Made by a program: the position numbers and the translations under genes
The notes under the pieces: generated by a model
Databases searched by the model: none
Told to the model about the DNA's origin: nothing
What the model saw: the letters and a program-made list of their open reading frames with translations, nothing else
Shown: positions 33,997 through 44,482 of the stretch, one piece after another
Layout: every line of letters starts with the position of its first letter
Numbering within the stretch: position 1 is the first letter of the stretch
Source of the DNA: Anaeramoeba flamelloides
Lineage: Eukaryota > Metamonada > Anaeramoebidae
DNA: 64,000 bases
Assembly (NCBI GenBank): GCA_027625915.1
Contig: JANTQA010000076.1
Coordinates: forward strand, 1,984,001-2,048,000
Direction of reading: 5' to 3'

Positions 33997-35412
33997 CACA
34001 CTTTTCAAGAATAATTGTGGAAATTGTTGGAATGCACTTCTTGGTTGGTAGAATAATCCTCAAAATATTGCGATCTGAAATCTGAAAAATTTGTATTTGT
34101 GTGAAAAAGTTTTTTATTGTTCTCAAAAAAGCCAAAAAAAAAATGAAAATTTTTTGTTATTGTGTTTACTCATTCTCAATATTTGGGGACTTGGTTCATT
34201 TAAGACATAAGATTCAAAATTTCGTTTTGAAATTTCATTATCCTAAAAGATTATTTTTATTTTCATTCTTTTGAAAAGATTTTTTTTTGGATTAGTTTCA
34301 ATATCCAAAAAAATGATTTAAAAATATTAAATGAATGTTTTTTTCTTCACTTTTCAAGTTTTTTTGGAAATTAATAATAAAAAATTTTTCTCAAATTCGA
34401 GAAATATTACAAAATAATTTTCAATAAAAAGTATATTTTAAGGAGTAATAAGTTCTTGCCATTATCATTGGACACCCTGTTTTCTTTTTATATCTATTAA
34501 GTATTCTTGAGAAAATCAAAGATTTTCCCTTCTTTCTTATCATACCCAAAGAAATAATTTGGAAAAAAAATACATAAAGGTCTTGTCACTTATCGTGGGT
34601 ATAGGCTATGTCACGTGAGCGTTTTAAATTCTGTATATAATACGATGTAATTTAAATTCTTTTTGTTGAAAAAAATAAACAAATATCTTAAAAATTTTTC
34701 CAAGGATCTCAATGACAAAATTCGAACAAATAAAAAAATTCATAGTATTCCAATTAAAAACATTCAAACAATAAAAAAAATTCAAAGTATATACTGATTT
34801 GTAATAAATGGAATTAACAAAAAAAAGTTTCAAAAGATTTTCAATTGTAAAAAATTTCAATCCCAATTAAAAAAAAAATTATAAAGGGTCTCACTTTCAA
34901 CAAATTAGACAACTAAAAAAAACAAAAATACCAAAAAAAAAATTAAAAAATACAATAAAAAAAAACAGTTTAAGGATCTTCAATTATCTAAATCGAGAAA
35001 TTCATTTAAAAATAACAAATCCACAAGATCTCTTTGACAAAAAATTTCAATGGTGAAATTCAAATAACAATAAAAAATTCAAAGTGCATCTATAGACAGA
35101 AAATTCAATTCAAATAAAAAGTTTAAAAGCATTCTCTATTTCAAAAAATCCAAATTTTAAGATAAATCTATTAACTGTTTCTAATTTTATATTTCCAAAG
35201 GGTTAAAATTTCTTCAATTTGAAAAGAACTACTTTTGATCAGTACACAATCTATTTAATTCCGATTTAATCTAATTTTATCTGGTTGAGTTCTAATTTTT
35301 TAACACTAAAAATTTGGCAAAGTAAGGATTTTGTAACATTCTTTAGAAAGAAATAGCTCTTTTGAGAATAGTCAAAAAAAGAAATGAAAAAAAAATTTTC
35401 GAGTAGAGCAGT

Positions 35413-35890
35413 GAAAAAAATACCGGACATGAAAAAAATCCCGGACAAGATTTTTAATTGTGAATATTAGTAAAATTATTGTGTAATTTCATTTATTTAC
35501 AATCAAATTCCTTTTTTTAAGAATCGAAATTTTTCAATTATAACCCCCCCCCCACTTATTAGAATGATGATTGATGAAATCACACTTGTTCAAAACACCA
35601 TTCAATCAATCAAAAAACAAGAAGAAAAATTATCATTTTCCAAACTCTAGTAAACCTCTATAAAACTGGATTTTTTTTCAAAAAAAGTTGATCAACATTA
35701 GGCTATCAAACAATTACTCGAGTATTCTAGAGACACCTTACTTTGATGGACTTTAGGTAGGTTTATTACTAATCTCATAAAAAAATTGGCTATTTATAAT
35801 AAGGATTTAATTGAAATTATACAAAAATTTTACTAATAATCACAATCAAAAATCTTGTCCGGGATTATTTTCATGTCCGGTATTTTTTTC
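35413..35890. mobile_element. ~480-bp MITE with 60-bp terminal inverted repeats, copy 1
   Basis: It starts GAAAAAAATACCGGACATG AAAAAAATCCCGGACAAG and ends with the inverse: CTTGTCCGGGATTATTTTCATG, TCCGGTATTTTTTTC. The inverted repeats extend about 60 bp (ATTGTGAATATTAGTAAAATT / the inverse near 35828). The interior carries a C10 run and no ORF. Its second copy is at 47101-47588. It is a non-autonomous DNA transposon; the superfamily cannot be named because no target duplication is evident. Confidence 0.85.
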
Positions 35891-36654
35891 CCAACTATAA
35901 TCAAAAAGTTCTAAAAATCTACATACAAAACTAATACAAATATTAACAAAATTATATATTCTAAGGACTTGTGTTGAAAATTGAGTATTTCTCTTGGGTA
36001 CTTTTTTTCAAAAAAAATACTCTTTTTTGATTGTGACTTTTTGAAATGGATTGTACATTAAATGTTGGTAATATTTTAATTGGTCTATGTTACACAAAAA
36101 AACTGTAAAACAAGTTTTTATTATATCAAACAATTTTTGTTTACTGTTACGACGTTACCCTTACATATAAATATCTTTTTAGACAAAATTATTGTTTAAA
36201 AAGGAAGTATAATTTGTTGTTGTGTCTAAAAATCTTCATCAAACAAACTATGAATTTACAAAAAATTCAAATTATATTAAAAAGAACCTGAAAACAAATA
36301 AAATACAGTCTACCTTAGAAGTTGGGGGTCAATTAAGATTTTGATTAGAAATATATAATAATGAAATTAAAACTTTAAATTCCTTAAATTCTTGGATTAA
36401 TTCATGTATTATTAGAATATGTAAAATAGAGAGAAACACACCAATTCTTATTTTTATAAAGCAGAATAAAATATTGAAATCTGGTAATTTAGGTTAATAT
36501 AAAAAAAAATAAAAAATTTATCTCTTTCTTATCTAGAAAAATACTAAATTTTAATCAACGAACAAACAATAGAGCCTATTGAAATTCAAAAGATTATTGA
36601 ATTGAAAAAAGAAATTTATAAATATAGATATAATGAATTATCGAATTCCAAGAG

Positions 36655-36940
36655 CTGGAAATGTTGTTCGGTTTTTCGATTTTTAAAAAGAATGGGGTAA
36701 AATCTTTGATTTTACTCAATTCGTTTAAATTTTGAAAAACCGCGGTTAGTATTATTTGGTTTTTCTGTGTATTTGAAAAATAAATAGATTTTATAGATAG
36801 GATAGAAAACCTTAAGAAATTTGCCTTTAGGTTTTCCAGAATTTAAAAGCTTTGAGTAAAATCTTTGAAATTTTCCTCAATTCTTTCAAATTTTGGAAAA
36901 CAAATGCACTCTACAAGACTCTACGACACTCCACAAAATA
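36655..36940. repeat. Hairpin-array element, locus 3
   Basis: Two stems are visible: TTTTTAAAAAGAATGGGGTAAAAT / ATTTTACTCAATTCGTTTAAA (about 36680-36735), and TTTCCAGAATTTAAAAGCTTTGAGTAAAAT / CCTCAATTCTTTCAAATTTTGGAAAA (about 36833-36900). They are joined by CCGCGGTTAG. The locus ends with spaced ACTCTAC / GACTCTAC / GACACTCC words, the counterpart of the GCACTT-type spacers in other loci. Confidence 0.7.
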
Positions 36941-38001
36941 TTTCATAATAATAAAATATCAAAACTCTTCATTTAAAACCCAAGAATATTTAAGTTATTC
37001 ATCAAGATCAACGATCCGAAAATTCAAGACATTTACTAATTGCCTAAATAGATATTATTATGTAAGTAAATAAAAACTCATAGCAATTTTGTCCTCTATC
37101 TTTAACACATGAACATAAAGAAATAATCAATAATATTGGTCATTTTTTATAAGTATTTCTTTAATATGACAATATTAGATTAAATTTTCTCAATAAATTC
37201 ATAGAACTAAATCTTAATGAATTTATTTAAAACTTTGATAGTTTGAAATTGTTTTCAATAATTAATAATCGCGAAATCTATGGTTTTATGCTTAAATTTT
37301 TATAAGGGAATTTAAGTCTAAGGGGAACTAGACTGTATCTTACACTTCTTCAATAAAAAGAAAGATAAATGAAAATATTTTAATTAAGTTAAAATACTCA
37401 AATCCACTAGAAATTATATATTGACCGTTCTTATGAGTAACTTCTTTGATAAAATAACAATCCAAAAATTTTACAAAAAGTATAATTTCAGAGGTTTTTT
37501 TTTTTCTTTATTTTCTTTTTTTTTTTCGAACTAATCTGAACAAATCCAAATAGTAAATGTCAAATTCAAATCAAAAATGAATTTTAACTTGTGAAATATA
37601 TTCAAAATATAAGAGGATTTTAATTATTTTTTATATAAATACAGAAGTTTTTTTTTAAATTTATAAAAAAAAAAAAAATTAGTTATTAAATTGAAGATCA
37701 TTTTTTATTAAATAATCTGATTAAATTTGGTAAAAAAACCCCAAACACAATTTAAAAATTATTTCCTAAATTAAGAATTAGGATCAATTTTTGAAGTGAT
37801 TATGGATTTTTTATTCAAAATTAGGCGATAATTCCACATCCCAGAAAATATTTTCAATTTTTTTTTTTAATAAAATTAAAATACAATATAGAAAAATTAA
37901 GTTTTGTACATTTCTAGTTATTTTATTTGTTTAATATTCTATATATTATATAAATAGAGTTTATTAGGAAAAGGTAAAAGAAAAAGAAATGAAAATAAAA
38001 A

Positions 38002-40200
38002 TTAAAAGCATATACATTTATTTTCTGTTGATTTGAAAACTTCGTTTTGTTTTAAATGTTTTTTTTCAATTTCAATTTTTTCTTTTTTAATTAATTTGCC
38101 AAGAGATGAATCTTTTGAAACCCCCCAAAATTTTGCAATTTTTAACAATGAAGGAATTTCAGATTTGGTATAATTTAATTCATCTGTATATAAAGAATAC
38201 AATGCCTTTTCTATTAATGAGGCATCTATTTTAAGTGGGTATACCCATTTGTGTGGAGTTGAAGATTGCTTATTTTGATTTTTTTCTTTTTTTAAAAATA
38301 ATTGACGAAAAAAATTGCATCTTGCAGAAAGTATGAAACGATGCACTCGTATTTCAATTGGTTCACTTTCATCTACTTTTTGATTATCGATCTCGCTCTC
38401 TTTTTCATTATCAATTCCCATTTTCATTTCCATTTCAAGGGTAATTTCTTTTTTATTTTCCTGTCCCTTCTCTTCTTCTTCTTCTTCTTCTTCTTCTTCT
38501 TTTTCCTCATCCTCTTCTTCTTCCACCCCCACATCTCTCACCACCCTTATCATTCCCGCCCTTCCCTTAATTTTCATTTCCATTGTACTTCGCGTTTTCT
38601 TTTGATTACTATTTACACAAATAATAAAATCAAAGGTTTTTGAAGAATTTAACCACAAATCTTTTAAATCGTCTTTAATACATTTTTTTTTATAATCATA
38701 AATCCCAAAGCTTTCGCAAATTTGAGAAATTGGATTAATTTCTTCTAAATAATCTGAATAAATCCATTTTAGCCAAGTATGTATTTCAATTCTATTAAAC
38801 CTTTTCAAAGTTAAAATGATTTCCTCTTTAGGCATTCTAGTTCTGCAAAGAATTAATTGCAAGTGTGCCTTTATTCCTTTAATTTTGAAATCTGTAAGAA
38901 ATGAATTTAAAAAGAGGTTATATAAATCAATTTGGATTGATAATTTTTTTAAAATGAAAAAGAACGAAAAATTCGAGCCATGGCAAATCTTGTCGATTTC
39001 AATATTCGTTGGGAACTGATGGGATAATTTTGTAATCTTAATCTTAAAATTTTCATAGCAATTGTCGACTTCGTGCCCAACATCCAAATCATGCTCCCCG
39101 GCTATAAAAAAATGATTGCCTTTGGTAAAAAAGATTAGGATATTGGACGCGCCACACATTTTTTGGATCGGCCCCACACCGAGGATCTTGGGATCGATCA
39201 CGCACCAGATGCTTTCTTGTAAAACGTCTTTATTGGTCAAGGAATTATAAGAGTGTTGCTTTGTATGGTAAAGAACCCCGTTTTCACCCAAGGCGTAAGT
39301 CTTTTTGTTACACAGGCATATGTCCTGGATTTTCTTTTCGGAGAGGAAAGGTATTATTTGTGGTGTGGAGACATGTCTTTCAGAATTTAGAATGCCACAT
39401 TCAGTAAAAAAGTTTTCGCCAAAGGCATAAAAGGTGTCATCAAATTTTTGATACACAAAATGATTACTAAATTGTGACGCAAAGATTTTGTATACGTTTG
39501 TTGATAACAGCCTTGGTTTGTCTTGAATTTTAAATTCGCCAAAGCCAATCGAATTCGTTCTTCCATCACCAAAAGCATACAAATCCCCGTTTTTAAATAA
39601 TACAAACGATTGAAAGGGCCCACAAGCAATCGTTTTTGGTTTTGGTTGAAGATTTTTCTTCTCTTTTCTTGTCTCTTTTACTTTCTCTTTTTCTTTCTCT
39701 TTTTCTTTCTGTAACTTGTTCTTCTTTTGTTTTTGTTTTTGTTTTTCTTTTTCTTTTTGTTTTTCTTTTTCTTTTGTATTTTGGTTTGTGAGGTTTTTTT
39801 GTTGATTAAAAAATTTAATTTTTTTAGGAACACAAACACAAGACAAATTGCCATGACCCAATTCTCCAGAAGTTGGTGAGTAATGGTGTCCATTTCTCCA
39901 AGAATAAATTGATCCTTCTTCATCAAGAACGAGACGATGCCTTACCCCAGAACTTATCTTTTTGACACGATTTGGGAAATGTAACGTTCGTTTTTGCAAA
40001 AGAAATGGATAAAAAGCAATTACTTTACCATTGTCCCGTAAGCACAGATTGATCCCATTTGTTTGTTCACTAATCAACTGATAATTTTCATTTTTGAAAA
40101 GTGGTAAGACCATAAAGTTAATGAAATCATTTTTTGATTGTGAAAATCCTAAATATCCATTCTTGTTTGGTCTAAACGAACGAACATTATTTTTGAGCAT
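38002..40200 (-). CDS. RCC1-like repeat and BTB/POZ domain protein
   Basis: Probably an adaptor, perhaps a Cullin-3 substrate receptor. It is an uninterrupted 732-residue frame starting MLKNNVRSFR. Residues about 50-375 form an RCC1-type propeller with recurring GxxxAFG / YALGENG / FFIAGEHDLDVGH motifs. This is split at 140-185 by a KEKEKQ-rich insert. Residues about 425-505 look like the second half of one degenerate BTB fold (IHTWLKWIYSDYLEE). A second BTB follows, split: FDFIICV at 523-529, an acidic insert at 555-612 coded by (CTT)n, then IEIRVHRFILSARCNFFRQLF and the helices IEKALYSLYTDEL to about 695. RCC1 alone would suggest a Ran exchange factor, but the BTB fusion points to an adaptor. 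Domain calls are by motif. No intron is needed. Confidence 0.88.
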   Translation of the reverse strand: MLKNNVRSFRPNKNGYLGFSQSKNDFINFMVLPLFKNENYQLISEQTNGINLCLRDNGKVIAFYPFLLQKRTLHFPNRVKKISSGVRHRLVLDEEGSIYSWRNGHHYSPTSGELGHGNLSCVCVPKKIKFFNQQKNLTNQNTKEKEKQKEKEKQKQKQKKNKLQKEKEKEKEKVKETRKEKKNLQPKPKTIACGPFQSFVLFKNGDLYAFGDGRTNSIGFGEFKIQDKPRLLSTNVYKIFASQFSNHFVYQKFDDTFYAFGENFFTECGILNSERHVSTPQIIPFLSEKKIQDICLCNKKTYALGENGVLYHTKQHSYNSLTNKDVLQESIWCVIDPKILGVGPIQKMCGASNILIFFTKGNHFFIAGEHDLDVGHEVDNCYENFKIKITKLSHQFPTNIEIDKICHGSNFSFFFILKKLSIQIDLYNLFLNSFLTDFKIKGIKAHLQLILCRTRMPKEEIILTLKRFNRIEIHTWLKWIYSDYLEEINPISQICESFGIYDYKKKCIKDDLKDLWLNSSKTFDFIICVNSNQKKTRSTMEMKIKGRAGMIRVVRDVGVEEEEDEEKEEEEEEEEEEKGQENKKEITLEMEMKMGIDNEKESEIDNQKVDESEPIEIRVHRFILSARCNFFRQLFLKKEKNQNKQSSTPHKWVYPLKIDASLIEKALYSLYTDELNYTKSEIPSLLKIAKFWGVSKDSSLGKLIKKEKIEIEKKHLKQNEVFKSTENKCICF

Positions 40201-40539
40201 AAAGAACGGAAAAAATTATTGTAAATTATTTGATTTCAGTTTTTGAAATTGCTTTAATGAAAAATAAGTCAAAAAATGAAATAATTTTGAGATCTATTTT
40301 TAATAAATGTCTCTTTTTAGTTTGTTCAACAATCGTCTCTTTTTACATTATGTAAAAAAGATAAAACTTTTTCCAATTCAAAATCTAAATATCATTTTAT
40401 AGTGATAAATCGTTAAATTTACTTTCTAAGAGAAGACAAAATTTTATCCTTTGGAGGACTTTTTGAAGATTTTAGAATCTTGTGGAAATGGTTGAGAAAA
40501 AGACAAGATTTAGAATTTGAATGGGAAATACCAATAAAT

Positions 40540-40830
40540 TGCAATTTATGTTTGGATATTTTTGCTTGATTTTTCTTTTTGAAATTATTCTGACCAAGCT
40601 TTGAATAAAGCATTTTATGTGGTCAAGTGTTAAGAAACTCTGTAAAATTAGTTGTTCTTCAAAATTTTCTTTGTCCTGGAATGTTTGATAAGAAACAGTT
40701 CAAAGGTGTATCAAAATGGATATTGAACTGTAAATTTTTTGAAATTTATTAGAATTTATCAGGATTTCACCGTTTATATTTTTTTCTCTTTGAAATCTGT
40801 ATTTTTATTGGATTCTTAGTTCTAACTATT
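40540..40830 (-). repeat. Dispersed repeat, copy 1 (inverted pair with 60290-60640)
   Basis: AATAAAGCATTTTATGTGGTC, AAGAAACTCTGTAAAATTAG and TTGATAAGAAACAGTTCAAAG match the reverse complement of 60480-60600 at about 85 percent by eye. The minus strand here has an ATG at 40613 opening 64 codons (MLYSKLGQNNFKK...). The partner copy has an equivalent ATG at about 60569 (MLYSTLEHNNFKK...). The substitutions between the two do not favour silent sites, so this is more likely a repeat than a coding exon. Confidence 0.65.
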
Positions 40831-40871
40831 ATATTGAGTTATGTCAAAGAAAAAAAGACCAGATAATTATT

Positions 40872-41210
40872 TTTAGTTTCGCTTGTAAGGCAAAAACTTT
40901 GAAAGGAATTGAAGATTTACAATCCCTGAAATTAGAACAACTATCAAAATCCTATATCAAGCACAAGATCTATTAACTAAGAACCAAATTAACAATTCCC
41001 CACACCCTGCACAAGATTATCTTTGTTCAAATTTCAGGGATTGTAAACCTTAAGATAAAAAAAAATTCCCAAATTAAGGTACAAAATTTGGATTTTTTTT
41101 TACACGAATTATTTTAGATGAATTCCTAAAATATTCATTGATTTAGAATTTTTTTTGTACCTTAACTTGTTTTCCACGTTGGTACCTTAAAAGTGGAATT
41201 GGTTATAAAA
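40872..41210. mobile_element. Palindromic Tc1/mariner-like MITE, copy 5, interrupted
   Basis: The left part (AGTTTCGCTTGTAAGGC, AAACTTTGAAAGG) and right part (CCCAAATTAAGGTACAAAAT ... TACCTTAAAAGTGGAATTGG) match the family. The left arm is broken by a 132-bp insertion at 40916-41047. It is diverged and presumably old. Confidence 0.75.
40916..41047. mobile_element. 132-bp MITE nested in a MITE
   Basis: The insert has perfect 18-bp terminal inverted repeats: TTTACAATCCCTGAAATT at 40916-40933 and its inverse at 41030-41047. Removing it restores the AAACTTT..AATTTAAGG arm of the surrounding element. Its interior (AACTAAGAACCAAATTAAC, CCACACCCTGCACAAG) resembles 13470-13520 (AACTAAGAACCAAAATAAAC, CCACACACAACAC), which may be a second, decayed copy. 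Confidence 0.75.
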
Positions 41211-41530
41211 GGAAGAGAAAATTAAAATCTTTTTTTTTAAAAATAATTGTTAAAAAAAAAAAAAGGAAAATCAAGTAATCAGTTTTTTCCAATTTATATT
41301 TAAAATTACGCTAATGAACCAAGATTTGGAAATAAATTTGAAGTTGAAAAATCACCATTTTTCAAAATATTTATAATAATTTATCTTGAATAAAGTGAAA
41401 ATAAATAGAATTGGTCATTTACTTTGAATTTTAAAAACAAACAAAGTGTTTCTTCTGTTACATCATAATTAGATCAATCTATTTGAAATACAACCCAAAA
41501 GAAAAAGAATAAATTTCATTAAAAATGGTA

Positions 41531-41725
41531 CAGTCTGTTGCACCTTTAAGACACAGACTTTCAAAAAAAATTAAGGAACAGAAAAATCTCAAATTAAGGT
41601 GCATTTTTTAGATTTTTTTTTTATACAAGTTATTTTACAATCGTTTGAATTGTGTGTCTTAATTTGAGATTTTTTCTTTTCCTTAAATTTATTTCAAAAT
41701 GTGTCCCTTAAAGTGTAACTGACTG
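41531..41725. mobile_element. Palindromic Tc1/mariner-like MITE, copy 6
   Basis: It begins CAGTCTGTTGCACCTTTAAG after a TA at 41529-41530 and ends CTTAAAGTGTAACTGACTG. The right flank is TT instead of TA. Internal AAATCTCAAATTAAGG and TCTTAATTTGAGATTTT mirror each other. It is non-coding. Confidence 0.85.
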
Positions 41726-42399
41726 TTTTAAAATAGGAATTTAGTTAATAGGTAAACCTGTAAAATTTCAAAAACTCTTTAAGAACAAATATTTTAACCA
41801 GTTGAAAACATTTTCAAAAATTCAAAATATATTCCTATTTAATATGAAATATATAAAATGCTATTTAGTTATTAACCATTTAAATTGGGTGTTTTGTTTA
41901 AGTGTTCTAATTTTCTAAAATGTCACTCTTTCATAAATGTTGAAATGAAAAAAAATACCAAATATTTAAAAGCTTTAGAGAAACTAACTGAATTATAAAA
42001 TATGATTTGATTACCTGATTAACCGAAATAAAATAAAATTAAGGAAAACCCTTTTTTAAATTACAATTTATACTTATCTTTTTAATTCCTAAAAATGAGT
42101 TTGTTAGTAAAAACTAATATAAAAATTAAAAAAAAAATTTGTAAAAAAATATTTCCTCAATGTCATCGGATTTAAATCTAAAAATTTAAACAAAAAAATT
42201 TAAAAAAAGAACTAAAGAAAATAAAAATCTTTTAATCTCTGTAAAAACAATTAAATTATCATAATAAATGTTTTCTATTTATAATTTTATTGAAAGAATA
42301 ATTGAATAAATTTAATTTTTGGTGTTCATTCGAGTTCTCCGTTGTTTTTAAATATTTTCTTTTTTAAATAATAGTTAATCATATGAAATAATAAAGTCG

Positions 42400-42520
42400 A
42401 AAATAATTATATATTTAAAAGTATTCAAGAACAATCAATTATGAAATACAATTCATAATACACTTTTCAATTATTAAAATTTTTTAAAACCCTGATATGT
42501 AAAATATTACAGAAAAATTA
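42400..42520. repeat. Short dispersed repeat, copy 2 (pair with 1630-1745)
   Basis: This is the partner of 1630-1745 in the same orientation, sharing AGTATTCAAGAACAA and ACCCTGATAT. It is unclassified, and nothing coding is visible. Confidence 0.5.
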
Positions 42521-43015
42521 TGTTAAAAATGATAAAAAAAGCTGAATCGCTATTTTTGAAATGACCATTACAGATTTTTATTACTAGATTAGTAATGAAT
42601 AAAAAGGTTAAAAATAAGATTTTTTGCTAATATATTATCTGAATTTTTTTTAAAAAATACGTTTTCTCAATTGGTTTTATTTTTATTTGTATTTTCATAG
42701 AACTTTTGTTTTTTCAGCATGATAGTTTAAAAATAAATCTAAAAAAAAAAAAAATATCAAAAAAAATATAAAAAATGAAAAAAAAAACAAAAGAGAATGA
42801 AAAAAATAAAGAAAACTAAGAAAGAAGAACAAAAATTTAATCTAATTAGAAAAAAAAATTTTTTTTGATAAGGGTATATGATAAAAATGCTCAAAAATGA
42901 TAAGAATTACTTTATATAGAGAGTCAAGATTTTTGATAGAAAATAGTTTGTTTTATATAAAACTGATACTTAGTGTCTCATTCTTTAAGATGGTATCCCA
43001 AGTTACCTTCAGATG

Positions 43016-43017
<2 letters not shown>

Positions 43018-43071
<54 letters not shown>
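43018..43071. repeat. (TA)n microsatellite
   Basis: About 27 uninterrupted TA units follow a less AT-rich 40-base stretch. It is the longest dinucleotide run in the window. Confidence 0.95.
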
Positions 43072-43075
<4 letters not shown>

Positions 43076-43211
43076 CATAAGAATTAATTCAAATTTTTGA
43101 TTTTACTCTCTTCTTTTAATATTTTTTTAAAAAAAAAAGTAATGAAATTAGAAAAGTTAAATTAATAAAAAATTATTGGATTTTAATTTATTTTTCGAAC
43201 TATCTGTCAGA

Positions 43212-43626
43212 TATTTAGTTAATACACAAGGGTAAATATGTAATGTTGTAAAAAATTGAGTTTTTACACTTTTTAGAGATAAATAAAGAGTTCCTTGTAA
43301 TAAACACAATTTTCGTTTTAGTAAAAGAAAATCACTGTTTTGATTTTTATGATCAAATGGATTTGAATTTAAAATCATTTTGTAAATACTAATAATTTTT
43401 ATGAAAAATGATTTTTTATTAAAAATTAGAAATTGAACAATTGGTTTTTATCAAATTCTTTTTTTGATTAAAAGTATCATTAGTCTATACAGATAATCAG
43501 ATATTTTATTCACTATAACCAAATTGTAGAAAATTACAAGGAACTCTTTATTTATCTCTAAAATTGTTGAGAATCCATTTTTTACAACACTCATATTTAC
43601 TCTTGTGTGGTAATATAAATTATTTC
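43212..43626. mobile_element. ~415-bp foldback element with ~75-bp inverted arms
   Basis: The left arm (CACAAGGGTAAATATGTAATG, then GAGATAAATAAAGAGTTCC, TTGTAA) mirrors the right arm (TTACAAGGAACTCTTTATTTA, then CATATTTACTCTTGTG). The arms lie at about 43227-43302 and 43535-43610. The unpaired centre is about 230 bases and has no ORF. It is a probable MITE of unknown superfamily. Confidence 0.8.
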
Positions 43627-44482
43627 ATTTGATCATACAAATATGGTATTATTATTTGTTTATTATTATATTAAAATTATTTTTCCTTTCTTTTTTTATC
43701 TAAATTTTCTTTAATTACCCCTTTCTTTCAATATATAAATAATTTTTTTCAAACTTTTCAACAATTTATATATAATTTTTTATAGTTTGTTTTTGTTTTT
43801 TTTTTTTCTCAACAAAATGAAACACAAAAGAAGCAACATTAAAAGGGGGATATTTATTTCTGAATTGTACCTTTTTTTATTATAGTTGAGGGGGTTTGAT
43901 AACTTTAAAATTATCATCCTTAAACAAAATTTAAATCTATTTTTTTTACTAAAATATATGATTAGGAATTTCATAAATTTCTTACCACAAAATTTGTAAT
44001 TGTGATTTCGAAAATATATGATAAATTACTTTTTACTTTTTTGAATTAAATTTTGCGTTAAAGTAGGAAACGAGAGTATTTATTTTTTTATTATTCACAA
44101 ATATATTTTTACCGAGATATATAAGGATAAATGACTTTCAACTTATTAATATTTGATATTAAATATGACTTTTTTTTTACCCCGGTTTGTTAATTATAGT
44201 TTCTATAATAACAAAACTTTGTAATTCCCTAAAAAAAAAAAAAAAAAAATAATAATAAACAAGAATATTGAATTAAGAAGTGAATATCAGTATAAAAAAA
44301 GATTAAATTTTAGGAAATTTATTATATGAGATATATAAAATGCACTTTAAAAATTAATTAATGATTAATTTTTAATGACATGCTTATGATAAATAATTTC
44401 ATTATTTAAAATAATATATATAAAAAAAAAAAACAACTCTTAAAATAAAAGTAAAAATGATCCAATATTTTTACATGAATGA

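Larger units (their letters stand above)
33997..38001. other. 4-kb intergenic tract
   Basis: No gene was recognised. It includes the upstream region of the PB1 gene, a 478-bp MITE at 35413-35890, a C10 run at 35544-35553, and a hairpin-array element at 36655-36940. Other open frames (60-80 codons) look like chance. Confidence 0.6.
40201..44482. other. 4.3-kb intergenic tract
   Basis: No gene was recognised. It contains repeat relics at 40540-40830, a nested pair of MITEs (about 40872-41210 with an insertion at 40916-41047), a further MITE at 41531-41725, a dispersed repeat at 42400-42520, a (TA)n run at 43018-43071 and a foldback element at about 43212-43626. Confidence 0.6.

Noticed and set aside
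40419-40613. 64-codon frame MLYSKLGQNNFKK... with a copy near 60569, a possible repeated gene start
   Set aside because: Differences between the copies are not biased to silent positions and the frames diverge at once after about 27 codons, so it is treated as repeat DNA.
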